From HKCCE3408 sp039183205 (GTDB lineage Bacteria; Pseudomonadota; Alphaproteobacteria; Rhodobacterales; Rhodobacteraceae), in NCBI GenBank assembly GCA_039183205.1, contig JBCDBR010000005.1:62001-126000 (forward strand): 64,000 nucleotides of DNA, written 5' to 3'. The notes under the pieces are model-generated. The model searched no databases, was not told the DNA's origin, and worked only from the letters and a program-made list of their open reading frames with translations. The translations under genes were made by a program, and so were the position numbers. Positions 8,488 through 15,437 of the stretch are shown in pieces (the first letter of the stretch is position 1; every line of letters starts with the position of its first letter).

Positions 8488-9755
8488 CCAACGCGCTTTT
8501 TACAAATGCCTGTCTGATCGACCCGGTCTCTCAGACGGCCGAGCTTGGTTGGCTGAGGGTCGAGGCAGGCCAGATCGCCGAGCGCGGCGTGGGCCCGAGG
8601 TTGGGCGGACGTGATTGTGGCGGGTTATGCTTGGCCCCGGGCATCGTCGATATCGGCGTCAAAGTTGGTGAGCCGGGCGAGCGGCATAAGGAGAGCTTTC
8701 GCACCGCGGCGGCAGCCGCAGCAGCTGGCGGTGTGACAACGGTGGTGACGCGACCCGATACGACCCCACCAATCGACACACCCGAAACGCTCGACTTCGT
8801 CCGCCGCCGCGCGGAGAAGGCGGCGCCCATTCGGATCCGTCCCATGGCGGCGCTGACCAAAGGGCGCGCGGGCCACGAAATGACGGAAATCGGGTTTTTG
8901 ATGGATGCCGGTGCAGTGGCCTTTACCGACGGCGACCGGGTTTGTCAGAATGCAAAAGTCCTTAGTCGCGCGATGGCCTATGCAGGCGGACTTGACGCCT
9001 TGGTAATGACCCATATCCAAGACCCGAGCTTATCTAAAGGCGCCGTCGCCACCAGCGGTAAATTTGCCTCCTTGCGCGGCTTGCCCGGCGCGCCGGTGAT
9101 AGCAGAAAGATTGGGCTTGGAACGTGACCTGGCCCTGGCCGAATTGACCGGCGTGCGGCTGCATGCCGACCAGATTACCACCGCTATCGCCTTGCCCGCC
9201 ATCACGCGCGCTAAGGCACAAGGGCTTGACGTTACGGCGGGCGTCTCGATCCATCATTTGACGCTGAATGAGATCGATATCGGTGACTACCGCACATTCT
9301 TCAAACTCAAGCCGCCACTTCGATCCGAGGACGACCGGCGCGCCGTCGTCGCGGCGGTGGCCGATGGGACGGTCGATATCATCGCATCCATGCATACCCC
9401 GCAAGACGAAGAAGCCAAGCGCCGACCGTTTGAAGAGGCCGCAAGCGGCGCCGTCGGGCTTGAAACGCTCTTGCCGGCTGCGCTGCGGCTTTATCACTCA
9501 AACGATCTGACATTGCCCCAATTGTTCCGTGCCTTATCCATGAACCCCGCAGCGCGCTTTGGTTTGCCGGGCGGTCGCCTGGACATTGGTGAGCCTGCGG
9601 ACCTCGTTTTGTTTAACCCTGATGTCCCTTACCAATTGGACCGCGCAGACCTGCATTCGAAATCGAAGAATACGCCGTTTGACCTCCACCGCTTGCAAGG
9701 TCGGGTTGAGGCCACGTTTATCGACGGCGCGCCGGTTTACGAAAGGAATGGGTGA
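8484..9755 (+). CDS. pyrC: dihydroorotase-like protein, probably non-catalytic (PyrC/PyrX type)
   Basis: A 423-residue amidohydrolase of the class I dihydroorotase family, usually annotated as PyrC. The fold marks are present: GGVTTVVTRPDT, AALTKGRAG, FFKLKPPLRSEDDRRA and LHSKSKNTPFD near the end. The metal site is not. The usual DxHVHLRDPG reads DIGVKVGEPG, the DHAPH motif reads SMHTPQ, and the paired-histidine segment reads LHADQIT. Loss of several zinc ligands suggests a structural partner of aspartate carbamoyltransferase, as described for the inactive PyrC' of Pseudomonas. An active dihydroorotase would then be encoded elsewhere. It overlaps its upstream neighbour by 4 bases and plsY by 1 base (TGATG). 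Confidence 0.9.
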   Translation: MTNALFTNACLIDPVSQTAELGWLRVEAGQIAERGVGPRLGGRDCGGLCLAPGIVDIGVKVGEPGERHKESFRTAAAAAAAGGVTTVVTRPDTTPPIDTPETLDFVRRRAEKAAPIRIRPMAALTKGRAGHEMTEIGFLMDAGAVAFTDGDRVCQNAKVLSRAMAYAGGLDALVMTHIQDPSLSKGAVATSGKFASLRGLPGAPVIAERLGLERDLALAELTGVRLHADQITTAIALPAITRAKAQGLDVTAGVSIHHLTLNEIDIGDYRTFFKLKPPLRSEDDRRAVVAAVADGTVDIIASMHTPQDEEAKRRPFEEAASGAVGLETLLPAALRLYHSNDLTLPQLFRALSMNPAARFGLPGGRLDIGEPADLVLFNPDVPYQLDRADLHSKSKNTPFDLHRLQGRVEATFIDGAPVYERNG

Positions 9756-10360
9756 TGCCAGCACTCGAAACGGGCATCCCAGCCTTAGGCCTTGTGGCCA
9801 TTTTGGGCTATCTTCTGGGCTCCATCCCGTTTGGGATGGTGATGTCCAAGCTCTTCGGTCTGGGCGACCTTCGGCAAATTGGATCGGGCAATATTGGCGC
9901 CACGAATGTCCTGCGGACAGGCAGCAAAGCCGCCGCTGCTCTGACGCTGATACTTGACGCAGCAAAAGGCGCGATTGCGGTACTGATTGCGCGGGTCTTC
10001 TTTGCTGAAGACGCCGCGCAGATCGCAGGGTTGGCAGCCTTTTTGGGCCATTGCTACCCGATTTATCTGGGCTTTCGGGGCGGCAAGGGCGTCGCCACCT
10101 TCCTTGGTACGCTACTTGCGGTGGCGTGGCCGGTCGGGCTAGCGGCCTGCGCAACATGGGCTGGTATTGCCGCCCTGTCGCGCATCTCTTCGCTATCGGC
10201 GCTTGTTGCGGCGGCTTTCGCGCCAATATTTTCAATGCTGCTTGGCGCAGACAACACCACCATACTCACCCTATGTCTTGCGGTAATCGTTGTCCTTCGG
10301 CACAGGGAAAACATATCGCGCCTGCTCCAAGGCACGGAGCCGCGCATTGGCAAATCCTAG
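9755..10360 (+). CDS. plsY: glycerol-3-phosphate acyltransferase PlsY
   Basis: A 201-residue inner-membrane enzyme that transfers an acyl group from acyl phosphate to glycerol 3-phosphate, making lysophosphatidate for membrane lipid synthesis. It has about five to six membrane helices and the three PlsY motifs: GSIPFGMVMSK near residue 22, GSGNIGATNVLRTGSK at about residues 44-59, and GFRGGKGVATFLG at about residues 107-119. The ATG at 9755 overlaps the stop of the previous gene by one base; a GTG at 9752 is also in frame. The gene's 3' end overlaps the next small gene by 14 bases. Confidence 0.96.
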   Translation: MPALETGIPALGLVAILGYLLGSIPFGMVMSKLFGLGDLRQIGSGNIGATNVLRTGSKAAAALTLILDAAKGAIAVLIARVFFAEDAAQIAGLAAFLGHCYPIYLGFRGGKGVATFLGTLLAVAWPVGLAACATWAGIAALSRISSLSALVAAAFAPIFSMLLGADNTTILTLCLAVIVVLRHRENISRLLQGTEPRIGKS

Positions 10361-10607
10361 GTTTCTTACGGCACTTGACGCCCTGCCGTTTGGCACCCAT
10401 CGAGCGGAGTTCGACAACCGAATTTGGATGGTTACGAAATCCGCACTGGCCGGTGGCAAGGCAGAAAAACTCTTGGCCTACGAATTGGGCGGCCCCGGCA
10501 AGGTCAGTCTAAACCTCTACCGATTGGAAAGCGGCCACTTGCTGAAGCCCTGCGAGTTAAGCGAAGCTGCCGCACATTCCTTTGTCACCGGGCTAAAGAT
10601 CATCTGA
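10347..10607 (+). CDS. small uncharacterised protein, TTG start
   Basis: An 86-residue protein of unknown function. I place the start at TTG 10347, inside the end of plsY, because GGAG stands 7 bases upstream (10336-10339) and the protein then begins with a sensible helix (LANPRFLTALDALPFG). The rest looks like a small mixed alpha/beta domain (EFDNRIWMVTKSAL, SLNLYRLESG, ELSEAAAHSFVTGL). Its stop codon overlaps the dehalogenase start (TGATG at 10605-10609), so it is translationally linked to plsY and the dehalogenase gene. No family is recognised. Confidence 0.68.
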   Translation: MANPRFLTALDALPFGTHRAEFDNRIWMVTKSALAGGKAEKLLAYELGGPGKVSLNLYRLESGHLLKPCELSEAAAHSFVTGLKII

Positions 10608-11470
10608 TGGAAAAGAAGTTCATCGACGTGCTGGGCCGCCGCATGGCCTTTGTCGAAACGGGTGCGGGGCGCCCGATCGTGTTCCAGCACGGCAACCCCA
10701 CCTCTAGCTACCTTTGGCGCAATATTCTTCCACACCTTTCGGATCTGGGCCGGTGCATTGCGGTTGACCTGATTGGCATGGGAGATAGCGACAAGCTGCC
10801 GGGGGACGATCCTTTGCGGTACAGCTTTTCTGAGCACAGCAAGTACCTTGACGCCGCCTGGGATGCGCTTGGACTGACCGAAGATGTTACGTTGGTGCTC
10901 CACGACTGGGGCTCGGCTCTTGGTTTTGATTGGGTTTTTCGCAACCCCGAACGCGTCCGCGCAATTGCGTATATGGAGGCTGTCGTCGCGCCTGTCCGGT
11001 CCTGGGACGATTTTCCGGACAATGCGCGGAACATCTTCCAGGCCATGCGTTCCGAAGCGGGCGAGGAACTCGTCTTGCAGAAGAACGTTTTTATCGAGCT
11101 GGTCCTGCCGGCGGCGACGCTGAGCGGTATCGACGAGGCGGATATGGACGAATACCGCCGTCCGTTCCGCTCACCTGGCGAAGATCGTCGACCGACCCTC
11201 ACATGGCCGCGCCAGATCCCCATTGAGGGTGAACCCGCTGATGTCGCCACGCGCGTTGCTGCCTATTCCGCTTGGATGGGCGAGACTGAGATTCCAAAGC
11301 TCTTTATCAACGCCGATCCCGGCTCGCTCCTGGGCGACACCGCCAGAACTCTGGTGCGGCGCTGGAAAAACCAGACCGAAGTCACCGCTCCAGGCGCGCA
11401 TTTCATCCAAGAGGATAGTCCCGAACAGATCACCGCTGCATTGCGAGAATTTCTCATCGCTTTGGATTGA
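10607..11470 (+). CDS. dhaA: haloalkane dehalogenase (HLD-II type, DhaA-like)
   Basis: A 287-residue alpha/beta hydrolase predicted to cleave the carbon-halogen bond of haloalkanes with water. The whole active site is readable: oxyanion and halide-binding N30 in QHGNPTSSYLWRN, nucleophile D100 with halide-binding W101 in LHDWGSALGFDW, acid E124 in AIAYMEAVV, and base H265 in APGAHFIQED. The acid position after strand 6 and the overall wording match subfamily II (DhaA, DbjA). The ATG at 10607 overlaps the preceding stop. No halo-acid dehalogenase or aldehyde/alcohol dehydrogenase lies next to it, so the natural substrate is unclear. Confidence 0.93.
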   Translation: MEKKFIDVLGRRMAFVETGAGRPIVFQHGNPTSSYLWRNILPHLSDLGRCIAVDLIGMGDSDKLPGDDPLRYSFSEHSKYLDAAWDALGLTEDVTLVLHDWGSALGFDWVFRNPERVRAIAYMEAVVAPVRSWDDFPDNARNIFQAMRSEAGEELVLQKNVFIELVLPAATLSGIDEADMDEYRRPFRSPGEDRRPTLTWPRQIPIEGEPADVATRVAAYSAWMGETEIPKLFINADPGSLLGDTARTLVRRWKNQTEVTAPGAHFIQEDSPEQITAALREFLIALD

Positions 11471-11487
11471 AGTGGGGCCGTGCTGCA

Positions 11488-11661
11488 TTAGAAAAATGAG
11501 CCCTGGGCGCCCGGCCGCGACCGGATAGAACCTCGCACTTTTCGACGTTTTGACCGCACAAGCCCAAGCGTGTTTGCGATATCTTCGTAGAACAAAACCG
11601 CCGCAGGGTCCAAATGGCGCTCCGACAGGCTGTAAAGCGTCCTAGTAGCTAAAGTCCCCAT
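11488..11661 (-). CDS. possible 57-residue small protein overlapping the 3' end of gshA
   Basis: On the minus strand, in a different frame from gshA, an ATG at 11661 opens 57 codons that overlap the last 20 bases of gshA and continue to a TAA at 11488. The predicted peptide has a coding-like character: SLSERHLDPAAVLFYEDIAN forms an amphipathic helix, followed by a basic stretch (RSKRRKVRG). It fills most of the otherwise empty 170 bases between gshA and the dehalogenase gene. I see no strong ribosome binding site, so expression would depend on coupling to gshA. I recognise no family. Confidence 0.35.
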   Translation of the reverse strand: MGTLATRTLYSLSERHLDPAAVLFYEDIANTLGLVRSKRRKVRGSIRSRPGAQGSFF

Positions 11662-13012
11662 ACACACGGTTAAGATCGCCCGCCCATTCGCCGTGATACC
11701 GTGCGAGCATCTCGTCCGCTGGGACCTGCCCGCTTTCCACGCTATCCTTCAGCGCATTGAGGAAATGGACCTCGTCCGGGATCATTCCGTCTGCGCCCGG
11801 ACGCGCGCGTGCCGCCAATCCCGCCTCGGCGATGTCCAAGATCTCTTGCGCAAGATCTCGCATCTTGATCCCAGCGAACTCAGCTTGCAGCCCACCGACC
11901 GACGCGGCCACGCGCAGCCCCTCGCGCGTCTCTGCGTCCCATCCTTTGACCACATCCCACGCGGCATCGAGAGCAGATTGATCGTAGATCAGACCAACCC
12001 ACAGTGCGGGCAAGGCGCAAAGCCGGCGCCAGGGCCCTCCGTCAGCGCCCCGCATTTCGATGAATTTCTTCACGCGCGCTTCGGGGAAAATTGTGGTCAG
12101 ATGATCCGCCCAATCGGAAATAAGCGGCGTCTCGCCCGGAAGGGACGGCAGCTCGCCGCGCAAAAAATCGCGAAACGACATGCCAAGCGCGTCGATATAT
12201 GCGCCATCGCGATAGACGAAATACATCGGCACATCGAGCGCATAATCCACCCAGGCGTCAAAACCGAATCCGTCGTCGAACACAAACGGTAGCATACCGG
12301 TGCGGTCGGCATCGAGGTGGCGCCAAACCCGGCTGCGCCAACTTTTGTGTCCATTCACCTGGCCCTCAAAAAACGGCGAATTGGCAAACAGCGCCGTGGC
12401 CAAAGGTTGCAGGGCAAGCGCCACCCGCAGCTTTTGGACCATATCTGCCTCGGAGCCAAAGTCGAGATTGACTTGAACCGTGCAGGTGCGTCGCATCATG
12501 GTGGTGCCGCTGGTCCCCACCTTTTGCATGTAGCTGTCCATGAGCTTGTAGCGGCCTTTCGGCATCAATGGCATATCCTCATGCCGCCAAACCGGTGCAG
12601 CGCCCAATCCGATGAAGCCCACGCCAATGTCGTCGGCGACCGATTTCACTTCGGCCAGGTGGTCGTTCACCTCGTCGCAGGTTTGGTGGATTGTCTCAAG
12701 CGGCGCGCCGGACAGCTCAAGCGCGCCGCCAGGCTCCAGGCTTATATTGGCGCCGTCCTTTTCAAGGCCAATGAGATGCCCGGCTTCGGACACCGTCTGC
12801 CAGCCAAAGCGATCCGAAAGGCCTTGCAAAACCGCTCGCACCGATCGTTGGCCGTCATAAGGCAACGGGGCCAGCGTATCTTTGCAATATCCAAATTTTT
12901 CATGTTCGGTGCCGATACGCCACGCCTCTTTTGGCTTGCATCCCGCTTCGAGGTAAGCGGCGAGATCAGCGCGGCTTTCGATACGCCCACCACCTTGTTG
13001 CGGAATTGACAT
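11642..13012 (-). CDS. gshA: glutamate-cysteine ligase (plant/alphaproteobacterial type)
   Basis: A 456-residue cytosolic enzyme making gamma-glutamylcysteine, the first step of glutathione synthesis. The plant-like type is indicated by RIGTEHEKFGYCKDTLAPLPYD (two blocks, about residues 37-58), ANISLEPGGALELSGAPLET at about residues 88-107, the MMRRTCTVQVNLDF segment, and EMRGADGGPWRRLCALPALW. A tyrosine-aspartate ending follows. The ATG at 13012 is the natural start. It lies 19 bases downstream of the membrane protein gene at 13032-13574 and is convergent with the dehalogenase gene. Confidence 0.96.
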   Translation of the reverse strand: MSIPQQGGGRIESRADLAAYLEAGCKPKEAWRIGTEHEKFGYCKDTLAPLPYDGQRSVRAVLQGLSDRFGWQTVSEAGHLIGLEKDGANISLEPGGALELSGAPLETIHQTCDEVNDHLAEVKSVADDIGVGFIGLGAAPVWRHEDMPLMPKGRYKLMDSYMQKVGTSGTTMMRRTCTVQVNLDFGSEADMVQKLRVALALQPLATALFANSPFFEGQVNGHKSWRSRVWRHLDADRTGMLPFVFDDGFGFDAWVDYALDVPMYFVYRDGAYIDALGMSFRDFLRGELPSLPGETPLISDWADHLTTIFPEARVKKFIEMRGADGGPWRRLCALPALWVGLIYDQSALDAAWDVVKGWDAETREGLRVAASVGGLQAEFAGIKMRDLAQEILDIAEAGLAARARPGADGMIPDEVHFLNALKDSVESGQVPADEMLARYHGEWAGDLNRVYGDFSY

Positions 13013-13031
13013 GCGGGCTCCCTCGACCGTT

Positions 13032-13574
13032 TCAGCGTTCAGAGGTGGACCGGGGTAAATCCGGTGTCAAGGCGGGATGATCCGCCCGCGACCAAAGCGT
13101 AATCTCGCCTGGCTTGAGGCTGTCCAGAGCATCCAGCAAACGGGCTGAATTCAGCCCCCGAAGCCGCGCAAACGCGTCAAAGAGTTGATCGGCACCCAGA
13201 GCATCTACAGGAATGTCCAACACGTCCGCACCTTGTCGCAGGTGCCAATGCCGCCCGGTTTTGGTCACGACCAATCCCAGTTCGGACAATTCATCCAGCG
13301 ACACCGTCCCGCCCGTTTCAGGGCCGAAATAGATCACACGCCCTTCGCGAAGTTGAACAACGCCGATGCCATCGGCCCCCGGTCGAAACTGTGCGCGCTG
13401 GATGGAAATGGGCATCAAGAGAACCGAGAAAGCCAACAATGCCCATCCCGCCACGGGCACGAAAAAACCAGGGCGTAATGCAATCCACGCGCCCAAAAGC
13501 GCCAAGGCACCCAGCACCAAGACCTCGCGCCAACGGGTCAGGACCTGTGCAGCTTCGGGTCGAATGAACCTCAT
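13032..13574 (-). CDS. uncharacterised membrane protein
   Basis: A 180-residue protein of unknown function with two neighbouring N-terminal membrane helices (about residues 20-57: VLVLGALALLGAWIAL and FVPVAGWALLAFSVLLM) and a cytoplasmic domain of about 120 residues containing a GVVQLREGRVIYFGPETGG beta segment. The start at 13574 is preferred over an in-frame ATG at 13649 because the extra 25 residues are arginine/proline-rich and read through the intergenic space. It lies between rsmE and gshA on the same strand and may be co-transcribed with them. Confidence 0.75.
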   Translation of the reverse strand: MRFIRPEAAQVLTRWREVLVLGALALLGAWIALRPGFFVPVAGWALLAFSVLLMPISIQRAQFRPGADGIGVVQLREGRVIYFGPETGGTVSLDELSELGLVVTKTGRHWHLRQGADVLDIPVDALGADQLFDAFARLRGLNSARLLDALDSLKPGEITLWSRADHPALTPDLPRSTSER

Positions 13575-13667
13575 GATCCGGCAATCACCCCCACACAGAG
13601 CGGTTGAAATACCGGGCAATCGACGCCTCGGTAACGCCTGGCGGAACACGCATGATTACACTTATTC

Positions 13668-14396
13668 TCATGTCCAATCACCCCAAATCGATTGGATCAG
13701 GGTGAGGGCTGCCACGGCCGCGGTATCGGCACGCAAGATGCGGGGACCAAGCGAAACGGGCGACACGAACGGCAAGCTCAAAAGGCGCGATCTTTCTTCG
13801 GCTGCAAAGCCACCTTCAGGTCCAATCAAGACGGCCCACTTTTTCGCGTCGGTTTCTTGTAGGATCGCGTGCGACCCGGCCAACGTCTCATCGGCGAAAA
13901 CAAGACGTCGGTCATTCGGCCAATCGCGCAGGACTTGATCCAGCGGCGCAAGCTCGGCAACCTCGGGGACGAACGTTCCACCGCATTGCTCGATGGCCTC
14001 GATTGCATGTGCCTGCAAGCGGTCGTGACGAACGCGTTCAGCGTTGGTATAGGCCGTCTGGACAGGACAAATGCGCGCGGCGCCCATTTCTGCAGCTTTT
14101 TCCACGATAAAGTCCGTGCGCGCCTTTTTGATCGGCGCGAACAAGAGCCAAAGGTCTGGCGGGAATTGCATCGGCTGCAATTGTTCAACGACCTGGAGCG
14201 TTCCGCCACGTTTGTCGGCCTGCGTGACAACTCCACGCCATGCGCCGTCGCGACCATTAATCAGACACAGCTGATCTTTGCACCTTAGCCGCATGACAGC
14301 GAAAAGATAATGCGCCTGCGCCCGCGACAGTGAGACGTCTTCGCCATCGGCCAGAGGATGGTCTACATAGAGGCGGATTTTGGGCGTGTCATGCAT
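13668..14396 (-). CDS. rsmE: 16S rRNA m3U1498 methyltransferase RsmE
   Basis: A 242-residue SPOUT-family enzyme that methylates N3 of U1498 in 16S rRNA. The N-terminal PUA-like part ends near residue 70, and the C-terminal knotted domain has ARICPVQTAYTNAERV, the SAM-binding LIGPEGGFAAEE (about residues 191-202) and SLGPRILRADTAAVAALTL near the end. All are standard for RsmE. The start at 14396 lies 11 bases from the divergent ubiA start, so the promoters must overlap. Confidence 0.96.
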   Translation of the reverse strand: MHDTPKIRLYVDHPLADGEDVSLSRAQAHYLFAVMRLRCKDQLCLINGRDGAWRGVVTQADKRGGTLQVVEQLQPMQFPPDLWLLFAPIKKARTDFIVEKAAEMGAARICPVQTAYTNAERVRHDRLQAHAIEAIEQCGGTFVPEVAELAPLDQVLRDWPNDRRLVFADETLAGSHAILQETDAKKWAVLIGPEGGFAAEERSRLLSLPFVSPVSLGPRILRADTAAVAALTLIQSIWGDWT

Positions 14397-14407
14397 GGGC
14401 GGAACCT

Positions 14408-15373
14408 ATGAGCGAGCCAGCAAGAACACCAGAGGGACAAGTCGCTGACGCCTATGAGGGCAATTGGGTCGACCGATATGCCCCGGCGCCATGGCGTCCA
14501 TATCTGCGCTTATCGCGGGCCGATCGACCGATTGGCACTTGGCTTTTGCTGCTGCCCTGTTGGTGGGGCCTGGCCCTGGCCATTGCCGCAGACCCAGCCG
14601 GGCCCAGTTGGGAAGATGCCTGGATCGCACTTGGCTGTACCCTAGGCGCCTTTTTGATGCGCGGCGCGGGGTGCACGTGGAACGACATTACCGATCGCAG
14701 ATTTGATGCCAGTGTCGCGCGCACGCGATCGCGGCCAATCCCGTCAGGCCAGGTATCGCCGCGCAAGGCCTTGGTTTGGGCCATTGTCCAAAGCCTCCTG
14801 GCCTTCGCCATATTGCTGAGCTTCAACACTGCCGCGATCCTTTTGGGGATCGTGTCGCTCTTGCCGGTTGCGGTCTATCCCTTCGCAAAACGCTTCACAT
14901 GGTGGCCGCAAGTGTTCTTAGGCCTTGCGTTCAATTGGGGGGCTATGCTGGCCTGGGCGGCGCATACCGGGTCAATCGGCTTGGCGCCGATCTTGCTATA
15001 CCTGTCCGGAATTGCATGGACGCTGTTTTACGATACGATCTATGCGCATCAGGACGCAGAAGATGACGCGCTGATCGGCGTGAAATCCACCGCACGATTG
15101 TTCGCAGATCGCACGGGCGACTGGCTGAAATGGTTCTTGGCCACCGCTGTTGGCCTCATGGGTATTGCGATCATTGCAGCACTGACAGATACAGCCAGTC
15201 CCGTGGCCTTGGCCGCAGCGTTGGTCGGCGCGTGGGCCTTTGGGTGGCACCTGACCTGGCAATTGCGCCAACTAGACATCCAAAATGCTGATCTTTGCAT
15301 GCGACTGTTCCGATCTAACAGGGACGCCGGGCTTATACCGACGGCGCTATTTGTGATTGCCATTTTCGTCTGA
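14408..15373 (+). CDS. ubiA: 4-hydroxybenzoate polyprenyltransferase
   Basis: A 321-residue inner-membrane prenyltransferase that attaches the polyprenyl tail to 4-hydroxybenzoate in ubiquinone synthesis. Both aspartate-rich motifs are present: NDITDRRFDASVARTRSRP at about residues 97-115, and YDTIYAHQDAEDD at about residues 210-222. About eight hydrophobic helices can be traced. The ATG at 14408 was chosen because the protein then begins like other UbiA homologues (WVDRYAPAPWRPYLRLSR). An in-frame ATG at 14330 would run into the divergent rsmE coding region. Confidence 0.96.
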   Translation: MSEPARTPEGQVADAYEGNWVDRYAPAPWRPYLRLSRADRPIGTWLLLLPCWWGLALAIAADPAGPSWEDAWIALGCTLGAFLMRGAGCTWNDITDRRFDASVARTRSRPIPSGQVSPRKALVWAIVQSLLAFAILLSFNTAAILLGIVSLLPVAVYPFAKRFTWWPQVFLGLAFNWGAMLAWAAHTGSIGLAPILLYLSGIAWTLFYDTIYAHQDAEDDALIGVKSTARLFADRTGDWLKWFLATAVGLMGIAIIAALTDTASPVALAAALVGAWAFGWHLTWQLRQLDIQNADLCMRLFRSNRDAGLIPTALFVIAIFV

Positions 15374-15437
15374 TGGACAAGACTGGCGACATTCGCTAGC
15401 CACACTAGCCAGACCCGGCAATGCGAAGGAGCAGACC

